Program-made: the position numbers and the translations under genes
Assembly (NCBI RefSeq): GCF_014107495.1
Contig: NZ_CP041969.1
Coordinates: 2,997,501-3,061,500, forward strand
Length of the DNA stretch: 64,000 nt
Reading direction: 5' to 3'
From: Cohnella cholangitidis
GTDB taxonomy: Bacteria > Bacillota > Bacilli > Paenibacillales > Paenibacillaceae
Notes under the pieces: model-generated
What the model saw: only the letters and a program-made list of their open reading frames with translations
Told to the model about the DNA's origin: nothing
Databases searched by the model: none
Shown here: piece by piece, positions 28,680 through 37,154 of the stretch
How positions within the stretch are numbered: the stretch's first letter is position 1
Layout: every line of letters starts with the position of its first letter

Positions 28680-28910
28680 ATGGCTGTAAACTATATTTGC
28701 CGACATTGCAGCATGTCGCTTGGACGGTTCGAGAACGCGGATGTCCCGGAGTATAAGTTGGGCCTGCATTTCTTGACCCCCGAAGAGCGAAAGCGTATAA
28801 TAGCGTATAATTCCAACGGGGACGTGACCGTACGGGTAATATGCGATTATTGCAGCCAGACTTTGGATGCCCACCCGGAATTGGCTTTGTTGAGCAATCC
28901 ATTGCAATGA
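28680..28910 (+). CDS. fin: Anti-sigma-F factor Fin (YabK)
   Basis: A 76-aa protein that inhibits sigma-F and helps the forespore switch to sigma-G. Family features: MAVNYICRHCSMSLGRF with the first CxxC, LTPEERKRIIAYNSNGDVTVRVICDYC with the second, and the following DAHPEL. RBS CAGGAGG. Located between pth and mfd as in Bacillus, behind a sigma-F-type promoter. Confidence 0.94.
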   Translation: MAVNYICRHCSMSLGRFENADVPEYKLGLHFLTPEERKRIIAYNSNGDVTVRVICDYCSQTLDAHPELALLSNPLQ

Positions 28911-28943
28911 ACGCTGAAGCATCACGTTCCGACATCCTCAAGG

Positions 28944-28972
28944 AGTCCTTGGCATGTGCCGGGGCTTTTTTT
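28944..28972 (+). terminator. Terminator after fin
   Basis: CCTTGGC, loop ATGT, GCCGGGG, then CTTTTTTT. Two G-T pairs are needed in the stem. The remaining 260 nt to mfd show no convincing promoter or ORF. Confidence 0.7.
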
Positions 28973-29236
28973 GAACGTTACAGAAAGTTTGACTACGCTA
29001 AAGCATGAAAGCGGAAGAAAATTTTCTGTACCTGGGAAAACTTCCGTTAAATCGCGGTCGCTCATCCTTGGGGAACATCGATAGAAGTTTTTCTTACGAT
29101 ACTGCAGAGCGAATTTACGTAAGGAACATCGGTTTGGCCGTCCTCTCTACAACAACCCTGCGATCCGCGTTACGTCGCATGTTGTTCGTTGGAGTCAGGG
29201 GAGGCTGACCCGTGTGTATCGGAGAGGGGAAATGCC

Positions 29237-32200
29237 ATGAAGCCGCTAATCCAATCGTTGGTGACCGATCCCGATTTAATTAGCGTCATACAAGGGCTTA
29301 AAGGCGGAATGCGGGAGCAGCTTGTCGCTGGCTTGTCCGGTTCCGCGCGCCAAGCGGCTATCGCGGGGTTGTATCGGGAATTGCAACGGCCTATTCTCGT
29401 CATTACCCATAATATGTTCTCGGCACAGAAAATGGCGGACGATCTGCAGGAATGTCTCTCGGCCGAAGAGGTGCTGCTGTATCCCGCTAACGAGCTTATT
29501 GCGGCAGAGACGGCGATTTCAAGCCCGGAAACGTCGGCACGACGACTAGAAGCGATACTCAAGCTTGCGGAAGGCTTCCGCGGCATTATTGTCGTGCCGT
29601 TCGCAGGGGTTCGGAGATTCCAGCCGGACCTGAAGACGATGGCGGAAGCCCATTTGGATCTCAAGGTCGGTCATACGCTGCCGATGGAACAATTCCTTCG
29701 CGGAATGATCGAACTCGGGTATGAGCGCGTCGATCGGGTCGAGCAGAAGGGGCATTTGAGCGTGCGCGGGGGGATCGTCGATTTCTTCCCTTTAGCGTCC
29801 GCGGCCGCTTATCGCGTGGAGTGGTTCGACGACGAGATCGATTCCATCCGTACGTTCGATCCCGCCGACCAACGGTCGATCGACAAGCTGGAGACGTATA
29901 CGGTGCAGCCAAGCCGCGAATGGATCGCGGGAGAAAGAAGATTCCAGAATGCGGCCCAGCATGCCCATGATTTGCTGGAAAAGCAGTTGGAGAAAATGTC
30001 CGACCGGCAAGCGAAAGAGCGGTTAAGCTCCGAAATTTCCCGGGAAATTGAGCTATTGCGACAAAATGTTTATTTTTCCGAAATTTACAAATATATTTCT
30101 TTGCTGTATCCGGAGAGACAGACGCTGCTAGATTACGTTCCTAAGGATGCCATTCTGCTCATGGATGAGCCGAACAGGCTGGGAGAAACCGCGCGTCAGC
30201 TGGAACGCGACGAGTCGGAGTGGACGACCCATCTGTTGCAGCAAGGGAAGTCGCTGCCGGGCTTCGTGCTGGCCGTCTCCGCGGAGCAGGCGCTTTATCC
30301 GAAAGGCTTCCAGACGGTGTACATGAGCTTGTTCGTAAGGCAAATTCCGCATACGCAGCCGCAGAACATTATTAACTTCGTCTGTCGCTCGATGCAAAAT
30401 TTTCACGGACAGATGAACGTGCTCAAGGCGGAGATGGAGCGTTGGCGCAAGAGCGGGATCCGCATCCTCATGCTCGCGGGCAACGCGGAGCGCGCGGATA
30501 GAATGAGACGGGTGCTCGAGGACTATCAGATCGAACCGCCGGAAATTCTGCAAGGGAACCTGCAGAGCGGTTTTGAGCTGCCTTCTATTAAGCTTGTCGT
30601 CATCACGGAAGGCGAGATGTTCACCCAGAAGCAACGGAAGGCCAGACGCGTCGACCGCCATCTGGACAACGCGGAGAGGATCAAGAGCTACACCGAGCTT
30701 AAGGTTGGGGACTACGTCGTTCACCAGAATCATGGCGTCGGCAAATATCTCGGCATCGGAACGTTGGAAGTCGGCGGTATTCACAAGGATTACCTTCATA
30801 TCGTATATGCGGGCGGAGACCGCCTATCCGTCCCTGTCGAACAATTCGACCTGATTCAGAAATATATCGGCAACGAGGACAAGGAGCCTAAGGTTAGCAA
30901 GCTGGGCGGCGCCGATTGGAATCGGGTAAAATCGAAGGTCCGCAGCTCGGTTCAGGACATCGCGGACGATCTGATCAAGCTTTACGCGGAACGGCAAGCG
31001 ACGACGGGCTTCGGCTTCGGGGACGATACGCCGTATCAGCAAGAATTCGAAGAGATGTTCCCTTATGATGAAACGGCAGACCAGCTTCGCGCCATTCAGG
31101 AGATCAAGCAGGATATGCAAACTCCTCGCCCGATGGATCGGCTGCTCTGCGGAGACGTCGGTTACGGAAAGACGGAAGTCGCGATCCGAGCTGCGTTCAA
31201 AGCGGCCATCGAGGGCAAACAAGTCGCGGTGTTGGTACCGACTACGATTCTAGCGCAGCAGCACTATGAGACGTTCCGGGAGAGGTTCTCCGGGTATCCA
31301 TTCAATATCAAAGTGTTAAGCAGATTCCGGTCCCGCAAGGAGCAGACGGATACGATCAAGGGCTTGAAGGCCGGTACGGTAGACGTCGTAATCGGTACGC
31401 ATCGCTTGCTCTCGCAGGATATCGTGTTCAAAGAGCTTGGATTGCTTATCGTGGACGAAGAGCAGCGTTTCGGGGTTACCCATAAGGAAAAGCTGAAGAA
31501 GATCAAGACGAACGTGGACGTGTTGACCCTTACGGCAACGCCTATTCCGCGTACCCTTCATATGTCCATGTTAGGGGTAAGAGATCTGTCCGTTATAGAG
31601 ACGCCGCCCGAGAACAGGTTCCCGGTTCAAACTTACGTCGTGGAATATAGCCCGACGCTTGTTCGGGAGGCCGTGGAGCGGGAGCTCGCGAGGGATGGAC
31701 AGGTCTATTATTTGTATAACCGGGTACAAGGGATTTATCAGATTGCCGAACAGATCAGCGGACTCGTTCCGGATGCCCGCGTCGCTGTGGCGCATGGCCA
31801 AATGTCCGAGCAAGAACTGGAGAGGACGATCTTGGACTTCCTCGACGGGGAATACGATGTTCTGGTCAGTACGAGCATCATTGAGACCGGGGTGGATATC
31901 CCTAACGTGAATACACTGCTCGTGCATGACGCCGATCGAATGGGGCTATCCCAGTTGTATCAGCTTCGCGGACGCGTCGGACGGTCTAACCGGATCGCTT
32001 ATGCGTACTTCACTTACCAGAGAGACAAGGTGCTAACGGAAGTCGCGGAGAAACGTCTGCAATCGATCAAGGAATTCACGGAGCTCGGTTCGGGCTTCAA
32101 GATCGCCATGCGCGACTTGTCCATTCGCGGAGCGGGTAATTTGCTCGGCGCCGAGCAGCACGGCTTTATCGCTTCGGTCGGCTTCGACCTGTATTCCCAG

Positions 32201-32758
32201 ATGCTCGCGGAAGAGATCCAAAGCCGCAAGCTGGAGATGGGGGGAGTCGTTCTGCCTCCGCAACCGGTTAATACCCAGCTCGATCTGGGCGTGGATGCTT
32301 ACTTGCCGCCGGAATACATTTACGACAGCATCCAAAAAATCGAGATCTACAAGAAGGTCGCGACGGCAACCTCGCTCGAGGACGTCGAAGATCTGTTCGA
32401 AGAGCTGATCGACCGGTTCGGAGAACCGCCTAAAGCGGTGCTTAATCTCATGACGGTTGCCAGATTAAAGGTGTACGGACGGAAATACGGAATCGAATCC
32501 ATAGTCCGCCGCGGAGACGAGCTAACGTTGAAGCTGGAGGAACGCCGCCGCGCGGATGTAGACGTGAACAAGCTCAAGTCGCTGGAGGCGAAATTCCAAG
32601 GCCGCATGGTTACGGCGTTCACGGATCAACAGCTGCTTATCCGCTTTAAGGTAAGGGGAATGGATGAGAACGCTTTATTGGCGCTCGTGGAGGACTTTCT
32701 GGTACAATACAAAGAAGCGACAAAATCAAAGGGGGAACTACAAGATGTTGCACCATAA
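29237..32758 (+). CDS. mfd: Transcription-repair coupling factor
   Basis: DNA translocase that removes stalled RNA polymerase and recruits UvrA. Order: UvrB-like module (about 1-450), RNAP-interaction domain (YVVHQNHGVGKYLGIGTLE near 495-510), and the RecG-like helicase. Its Walker A is CGDVGYGKTEVAIRA near 635-650 and its DEEQ box LLIVDEEQRFGV near 735-745, followed by the C-terminal TRCF domain. 1,173 aa. ATG 29237 lies 7 nt after GGAGAGGGG; the longer frame from 29189 starts before it. Its last 14 nt overlap the next gene. Confidence 0.96.
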   Translation: MKPLIQSLVTDPDLISVIQGLKGGMREQLVAGLSGSARQAAIAGLYRELQRPILVITHNMFSAQKMADDLQECLSAEEVLLYPANELIAAETAISSPETSARRLEAILKLAEGFRGIIVVPFAGVRRFQPDLKTMAEAHLDLKVGHTLPMEQFLRGMIELGYERVDRVEQKGHLSVRGGIVDFFPLASAAAYRVEWFDDEIDSIRTFDPADQRSIDKLETYTVQPSREWIAGERRFQNAAQHAHDLLEKQLEKMSDRQAKERLSSEISREIELLRQNVYFSEIYKYISLLYPERQTLLDYVPKDAILLMDEPNRLGETARQLERDESEWTTHLLQQGKSLPGFVLAVSAEQALYPKGFQTVYMSLFVRQIPHTQPQNIINFVCRSMQNFHGQMNVLKAEMERWRKSGIRILMLAGNAERADRMRRVLEDYQIEPPEILQGNLQSGFELPSIKLVVITEGEMFTQKQRKARRVDRHLDNAERIKSYTELKVGDYVVHQNHGVGKYLGIGTLEVGGIHKDYLHIVYAGGDRLSVPVEQFDLIQKYIGNEDKEPKVSKLGGADWNRVKSKVRSSVQDIADDLIKLYAERQATTGFGFGDDTPYQQEFEEMFPYDETADQLRAIQEIKQDMQTPRPMDRLLCGDVGYGKTEVAIRAAFKAAIEGKQVAVLVPTTILAQQHYETFRERFSGYPFNIKVLSRFRSRKEQTDTIKGLKAGTVDVVIGTHRLLSQDIVFKELGLLIVDEEQRFGVTHKEKLKKIKTNVDVLTLTATPIPRTLHMSMLGVRDLSVIETPPENRFPVQTYVVEYSPTLVREAVERELARDGQVYYLYNRVQGIYQIAEQISGLVPDARVAVAHGQMSEQELERTILDFLDGEYDVLVSTSIIETGVDIPNVNTLLVHDADRMGLSQLYQLRGRVGRSNRIAYAYFTYQRDKVLTEVAEKRLQSIKEFTELGSGFKIAMRDLSIRGAGNLLGAEQHGFIASVGFDLYSQMLAEEIQSRKLEMGGVVLPPQPVNTQLDLGVDAYLPPEYIYDSIQKIEIYKKVATATSLEDVEDLFEELIDRFGEPPKAVLNLMTVARLKVYGRKYGIESIVRRGDELTLKLEERRRADVDVNKLKSLEAKFQGRMVTAFTDQQLLIRFKVRGMDENALLALVEDFLVQYKEATKSKGELQDVAP

Positions 32759-33827
32759 AAGCATGCCGTACCGCCGGCTCGCTATGTTGACGCTGGCATT
32801 GGTCATGCTGGTCGCATTAATTTCCGCATGCGGCAAGAAAGACGGAGGTACCGTTCTCGCCACGTATAAAGGCGGAGAAGTTACAGACAAAGAGTTCGAC
32901 AAATATATCGCGTTCCAAACGATTATGGGTAATCAAATGGCGATGTACGTGTCGATTCCTCAATTCAAAGAGCAGATCGTTAAGCAGTACATCATCAGCA
33001 AAGAACTTATCAAAGGCGTTTCCGAAGAGGATAAGAAAAAAGCGAAAACCGCTGCCGATACCTTTAAGAAGCAGCTTGAAACGGCACGAAACACGCAGGC
33101 GGATTTGAAGCAACATATGGAAGATAGCGACTTATCCGTGAAAGAGGCGGTTGCCCTTTTCCAAGAAGCGAGCGAGTTCCAGTCCTATTACGCCGCTAAA
33201 GGAGAAGAGTTCAAACCTAAGGTAACCGAAGACGAGATCAAAGCGGAATACGCGAAAGATCCTTCTGATTTCAACGAAGTTACCGTGCGCCACATCCTGA
33301 TCAAGGTTAACGATCCGCAAACCGGGCCGGTACGGACGGACGAGGAAGCTTTGAAAATCGCCAAAGAAGTTAAAGCCAAGCTGGACGCGGGCGGCGATTG
33401 GAAAGAGCTTGCGAAGCAATACTCCGAAGATGATGGATCGAAAGAAAACGGCGGTCTATATGAGAAGCAGAAAGCCGGCGGATGGGTGGCCGGGTTTAAG
33501 GAAGCCGCCAATACGCAAGAAATCGGCAAAATCGGCGAACCGGTCCAATCGGAATTCGGTTACCACGTCATGAAAGTCGAGAGCCGCGTAGCGACTCCGT
33601 ACGAAAAGCTGTCCGATACGGATAAGGACGGAATCAGAATCGCCATCGCATCCGTCAAAGTGAATGAGTTTTTGACAGCGGAGCAGGACAAGCTGGAGAT
33701 CAAGGTAACGTTGCCGGAAGAACCGTCGCCTAGCGCATCGGGTACTCCTAGCGCTTCCCCTTCGGCATCGCCATCCGCTTCCCCAAGCGCGTCGCCGTCC
33801 GCATCTCCGTCGGCTGCCGCTAAGTAA
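32745..33827 (+). CDS. Parvulin-type peptidyl-prolyl isomerase lipoprotein (PrsA-like)
   Basis: Predicted extracytoplasmic foldase. A signal peptide with lipobox LISAC puts the lipidated Cys near residue 28. A helical SurA-like N-domain follows, then a rotamase domain (VRHILIKVNDP...GYHVMKVESR, about 185-285). The C-terminal 35 residues are a Pro/Ser/Ala repeat (PSASPSASPSA). ATG 32745 follows AAAGGGGGAA and lies inside the mfd stop region, suggesting co-expression with mfd. 360 aa. Confidence 0.88.
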   Translation: MLHHKSMPYRRLAMLTLALVMLVALISACGKKDGGTVLATYKGGEVTDKEFDKYIAFQTIMGNQMAMYVSIPQFKEQIVKQYIISKELIKGVSEEDKKKAKTAADTFKKQLETARNTQADLKQHMEDSDLSVKEAVALFQEASEFQSYYAAKGEEFKPKVTEDEIKAEYAKDPSDFNEVTVRHILIKVNDPQTGPVRTDEEALKIAKEVKAKLDAGGDWKELAKQYSEDDGSKENGGLYEKQKAGGWVAGFKEAANTQEIGKIGEPVQSEFGYHVMKVESRVATPYEKLSDTDKDGIRIAIASVKVNEFLTAEQDKLEIKVTLPEEPSPSASGTPSASPSASPSASPSASPSASPSAAAK

Positions 33828-33845
33828 TCGCAATAACGATAACCG

Positions 33846-33903
33846 AAGACGTGACTTGGAATTCCGAACGAGCAATCGAGGGGTTCCGGGCACGTCTTTT
33901 TTA
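33846..33903 (+). terminator. Terminator after the PrsA-like gene
   Basis: AAGACGTG/CACGTCTT outer stem with GGAATTCC-like inner pairing and a six-T tail. Confidence 0.75.
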
Positions 33904-33944
33904 TGCTATACTCCTGCGCGAGAAGATATGATGGAGGGTAAACC

Positions 33945-34415
33945 GTGAAACGATGGCCTGCTGATCTCGCCCGATTGTTGGATAGACAGGTGCCTATCTT
34001 TATCCATGTGGCAGCCGCGCACGATGAAATGCCGCCTATGAGCTGTCGCGGGTATTTCGCGCGAACGGATGAACGGAGCGGCCAGGTGTGGATCGGAATA
34101 TTGAAGAGCCAGTGGGCAAGGCTGCAACCCTATATACAGCGCAAGAGCAAGCTTGCGGCGTTGCTTACTTGCGGATTAGATAATGAGTCTTACCAGGTTA
34201 AGGGCACGTTCGTGGAACGCCGATCTTGCTCGGATGAGGACAACGCAACTCTCGAGGATCAGATAAAAATCACGTTCCGCCACTATCCCAACCTTGTCCC
34301 GTTAGTCTCGGTTCATCCGTCCGATTGCCTGTGCATCGGTATTGAAGTTCAGTCGATCTATCAGCAAACCCCCGGCAAGGATGCAGGGGCTTTGATATAC
34401 GAAAGGGGAGTGTAA
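33945..34415 (+). CDS. Hypothetical protein
   Basis: A 156-aa soluble protein starting at GTG 33945 with a GGAGGG RBS. Segments such as VPIFIHVAAAHDEMPPMSCRGYFARTDERSGQVWIGIL suggest a split-barrel, flavin-binding-like fold, but no diagnostic cofactor motif is seen. It ends 2 nt before a gene with a clearer pyridoxamine-oxidase-like domain, so the two may work together. Family assignment is tentative. Confidence 0.65.
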   Translation: MKRWPADLARLLDRQVPIFIHVAAAHDEMPPMSCRGYFARTDERSGQVWIGILKSQWARLQPYIQRKSKLAALLTCGLDNESYQVKGTFVERRSCSDEDNATLEDQIKITFRHYPNLVPLVSVHPSDCLCIGIEVQSIYQQTPGKDAGALIYERGV

Positions 34416-34417
34416 CG

Positions 34418-35005
34418 ATGCTGCCTTCCCAGATGAAGTCCGCATTCGATGGGGCCATGCCGTCGATTATCGTTACGAGCTCGGAAGACGGAACTCCTAA
34501 CATTACGAATTTGTCGAGAATATGGCTAGTCGATGACGAGCACGTCGCGATCGCGAACCAGATGCTTAACAAGACGGCAAACAATCTCATGGCGAATTCC
34601 CATGCCTTGATCAAGACGGCAACTCCGAGCGATCTGATGCATTGGGAGCTTGACGTCGTTTGCGTTCGGGAGGAACTGGAAGGCGCTTTATTCGAGACGG
34701 TTCGCCGGCATATCGAGACGATCTCCTGGATGGCCGGAATTCCCGATTCGGTCCCGCTGCGGTCGATTCTCGTCTTTCGGGTACTGAACGTCCGCAAATG
34801 CGTTGAAGAATCGCAGCATCTCGTTCCGGTTCCGGAAACGTACGGGGACCTGTTAAAAGTACTTTCGGCGGCGTTGGGGTTGAGCCGATCTTCCTATTGG
34901 ACGCTGGAGAAGGATGCAGGGCCCACTCTCCTCGCTCGCGAGGCGTTCCGGGGGCGGGCACGGACGAATCCGCGCTTGAGGCTATGGGACGGTTTGCGGC
35001 ATTAG
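34418..35005 (+). CDS. PPOX-like domain, N-terminal part of a frameshifted regulator
   Basis: Residues 1-130 resemble a pyridoxamine 5'-phosphate oxidase-like split barrel (MPSIIVTSSEDGTPNITNLSRIWLVDDEHVAIANQ). A region that reads like the start of a GAF domain (LLKVLSAALGLSRSSYWTLE) follows. The frame degenerates into Arg-rich sequence after about residue 180 and stops at 35005. The homologous continuation is in the -1 frame from the G run at 34950-34954. The intact product would be about 387 aa: PPOX, GAF, then a LuxR HTH. Confidence 0.7.
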   Translation: MLPSQMKSAFDGAMPSIIVTSSEDGTPNITNLSRIWLVDDEHVAIANQMLNKTANNLMANSHALIKTATPSDLMHWELDVVCVREELEGALFETVRRHIETISWMAGIPDSVPLRSILVFRVLNVRKCVEESQHLVPVPETYGDLLKVLSAALGLSRSSYWTLEKDAGPTLLAREAFRGRARTNPRLRLWDGLRH

Positions 35006-35580
35006 CCGCTACGGGGGATAAACCGATACGCCTAAATAACATCAGCTCTCAGATCAGATATGCGAGCTCCAGCCGATCGGAACGGGGCGGACCAAGCAAG
35101 CCGTCGCTTCCCAATCATCTGTTGGCGTTTCCGATTATCGCTTTCGGCGAGAGGGTGGGGGTCGTTTGCTGCGAGGAGGCGGAATCCGGCGGGGAAGCTT
35201 TCGGCCGTCTGGACGATCGTTATCTCGCTAAGCTCTCCATTAGGCTGGGAGAAGCTCTTGCCGCTATGCCCGGAGCCGATCCGCGACAGCGAGAAGATAG
35301 GCTAAGGCAGGTCGTCGAACGAACGGGATTGGAATGGGAGAAGAGCACGGAACCGTTTCATTCGCTGCTAAGCGCCAGGGAGCGTCAAGTCGCGATGCAG
35401 GTCGCAACCGGGCTTACGAACGGCGATATCGCCAAGCAGCTCTATATTAGCGTTCGAACGGTCACGACGCACCTGGAGCGGATTTTTCTGAAGCTGAACG
35501 TGACCTCTCGGGCGGCGCTTACTAGGTATGTCGTAGAAAAAGGCCTTCTAACCGACGATGCCGATCGCTTGCAGCCCTAA
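34897..35580 (+). CDS. GAF plus LuxR-type HTH, C-terminal part of the same frameshifted regulator
   Basis: The meaningful sequence begins near 34954 (GTDESALEAMGRFAALA). It runs through a GAF-like domain (LAFPIIAFGERVGVVCCEE) to a LuxR/GerE HTH at the C-terminus (LSARERQVAMQVATGLTNGDIAKQLYISVRTVTTHLERIF, given here for identification in two parts: LSARERQVAMQVATGLTN and GDIAKQLYISVRTVTTHL). The residues before 34954 are an artefact of the open frame, and no start codon has an RBS. It needs a -1 shift or one restored G to join the upstream half. Confidence 0.7.
   Translation: MDAGEGCRAHSPRSRGVPGAGTDESALEAMGRFAALAATGDKPIRLNNISSQIRYASSSRSERGGPSKPSLPNHLLAFPIIAFGERVGVVCCEEAESGGEAFGRLDDRYLAKLSIRLGEALAAMPGADPRQREDRLRQVVERTGLEWEKSTEPFHSLLSARERQVAMQVATGLTNGDIAKQLYISVRTVTTHLERIFLKLNVTSRAALTRYVVEKGLLTDDADRLQP
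34950..34954 (+). other. Putative frameshift site (G5 run)
   Basis: Zero frame reads TTC CGG GGG CGG. Moving back one base at the G run gives GCG GGC ACG GAC, which continues the homologous protein. One missing G in the run would have the same effect. Confidence 0.65.
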
Positions 35581-35648
35581 ATACGTAATGCTACCGATAC
35601 CGGAGAGCGGACTTCGCCGTTTATCATGAGAAGCGTCAACCAAATCTC

Positions 35649-36122
35649 ATGAAAGCGGTGTTTAGTATGGAATGGTTAGTGTTGCTTCATGTCGTTTCGG
35701 CAGTTCTAGGGTTAGGTCCGGCGTATGCCTTTCCGTTGCTGCTTAACAATGCTCCTACTGTACACGAAATGCAGAGGAATCTTAGCGTCGTAACCCGAAT
35801 GGAAATTTTCCCGAAAATATTCGGTACGTTGGCTTTGCTCTCGGGGCTGGCGTTGTTTTGGCTAGGGTCGTACGGTCCATTCATGCAAATCTGGATCGCG
35901 GGTACTCTGCTGGTGTACGCGCTCATAGAAATCGTGGTCATCGGGTTGCTTAATCCGACCGCGACGAAGCTGCTTGCCGCGATCGGCAAGCTTGATTCCG
36001 GCGAAAAGGAAGCTCAGCCTGCTTCCGAGCTCCAAATGAGCTATTCTCGGGTACGAAATTACCATATTTGGAGCTGTGCGCTAGGGTTGATTATTTTCGC
36101 CTTCATGGTTATTAAACCTTAG
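35649..36122 (+). CDS. DUF2269-like membrane protein
   Basis: A 157-aa integral membrane protein with four hydrophobic helices (about 8-28, 55-75, 80-105, 135-155). The first helix carries LLHVVSAVLGLGPAYAFPLL, the pattern of the DUF2269 family. Function is unknown. The annotated ATG at 35649 may be replaced by ATG 35667 (MEWLVLL). It ends 17 nt before the acetyltransferase. Confidence 0.75.
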   Translation: MKAVFSMEWLVLLHVVSAVLGLGPAYAFPLLLNNAPTVHEMQRNLSVVTRMEIFPKIFGTLALLSGLALFWLGSYGPFMQIWIAGTLLVYALIEIVVIGLLNPTATKLLAAIGKLDSGEKEAQPASELQMSYSRVRNYHIWSCALGLIIFAFMVIKP

Positions 36123-36139
36123 CGAGCGTAGGAGGCGCG

Positions 36140-36970
36140 ATGATGAGCATAGACTTCGCGACGAAGGAGAAATATTTGAAGCTGCTAGGTTTGAATCCCC
36201 TGCATGGGGCAGCCTCTTACGAATATTTGCGCGAATTGGTGAACGTCCACCTGCATCGCATTCCATTCGAGAACGTGAGCAAGCTTTACTATTACCGCCA
36301 CAGGAGCAAGTCCGGACTTGAATGGATGCCGGATATGGCAACCTACTTGGACAATTTGTCCGCAAGAGGGTGGGGAGGCAATTGTTATATCTTAAATACG
36401 CATTTCGGCCAACTGCTTAGATCCTTAGGGTTTCATGTCGAGCTAGTGCGGGCAATCGGAGGAAACACGCATTTGGCTTTAAAAGTTACGGTCGAAGGTC
36501 ACCCGTTCTATGTCGACGTTGGCTACGGCGCGCCGTTGTTCGAACCTCTTTCCCTGGCTGAACAGCTTCATTTCGTTCGATGCGGGGAAGAGGTTGAAAT
36601 CGTGCGGGAGGGCGATGGCCGTTATCGGATCGACAGGCGCGCGAATGGACAAAGCTTCGTCACGAAAGTCATCGAGTGGAATCCGGTAAGCTTGGATAGC
36701 TTCGACGATCGGATTACGGACTCCTTGAGAGACGAAGACGACAACCCGTTCATGCGCAGGATCGTAGCGACGTTGTTTAAGCGAGACGCCGCCTATTCCG
36801 CCATTAACAACAAACTGTTCATCAAGTCGAATAAAACGACGGAAGTCCATGAATATACGGATCGGATCGAGTGGCAAGAGATGATGAAGCGTACCTTCGG
36901 CTTTGCTTCGGGCGATTTGGATCAAGCGGTTGATTTTCTGGGCGCGCGCGGTATTCGATTGTTCCCGTGA
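36140..36970 (+). CDS. nat: Arylamine N-acetyltransferase
   Basis: Transfers acetyl groups from acetyl-CoA to arylamines. The family opening HRIPFENVSKL is present. The catalytic triad is Cys82 in RGWGGNCYILN, His111 in NTHLALKV and Asp126 in YVDVGYG. 276 aa from ATG 36140 (ATG 36143 is equally possible); RBS GTAGGAGGCG. The usual RGGYCFE box is varied to RGWGGNCYI, so substrate range may differ. Confidence 0.88.
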   Translation: MMSIDFATKEKYLKLLGLNPLHGAASYEYLRELVNVHLHRIPFENVSKLYYYRHRSKSGLEWMPDMATYLDNLSARGWGGNCYILNTHFGQLLRSLGFHVELVRAIGGNTHLALKVTVEGHPFYVDVGYGAPLFEPLSLAEQLHFVRCGEEVEIVREGDGRYRIDRRANGQSFVTKVIEWNPVSLDSFDDRITDSLRDEDDNPFMRRIVATLFKRDAAYSAINNKLFIKSNKTTEVHEYTDRIEWQEMMKRTFGFASGDLDQAVDFLGARGIRLFP

Positions 36971-37002
36971 CCATCCGCCGAAATCGGAAATACAAATAAA
37001 CC

Positions 37003-37031
37003 TTGACATTAGGTCATACATGAACTAAATT
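37003..37031 (+). promoter_or_regulatory. Promoter of the metNIQ-like operon
   Basis: TTGACA (37003-37008), 17-nt spacer, TAAATT (37026-37031). The transcript would begin near 37038, upstream of a hairpin terminator. Confidence 0.6.
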
Positions 37032-37084
37032 AAATAAAAACCAATATGTTTACTTGGAATTAAATCGGTTGACCAGTTAACTGG

Positions 37085-37133
37085 AAACCAAGCCCCGCGA
37101 CTTTTAAGCCGAAGCGCGGATGCTTGGTTTTTT
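37085..37133 (+). terminator. Terminator or attenuator in the metN leader
   Basis: AACCAAGC/GCTTGGTT with an inner CCGCG/CGCGG stem and a T run. It lies between the promoter and metN. A perfect 12-bp palindrome, CCAGTTAACTGG, is at 37073-37084 just before it. Confidence 0.75.
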
Positions 37134-37154
37134 GTGTTGGGACGGAGTGAGATT

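Noticed and set aside
29005..29208. Short plus-strand ORF between fin and mfd
   Set aside because: No RBS, no recognisable sequence, and it overlaps the mfd leader.
36971..37154. SAM riboswitch or T-box ahead of metN
   Set aside because: Neither the S-box core nor the conserved T-box antiterminator sequence is present; the leader is too short for either.
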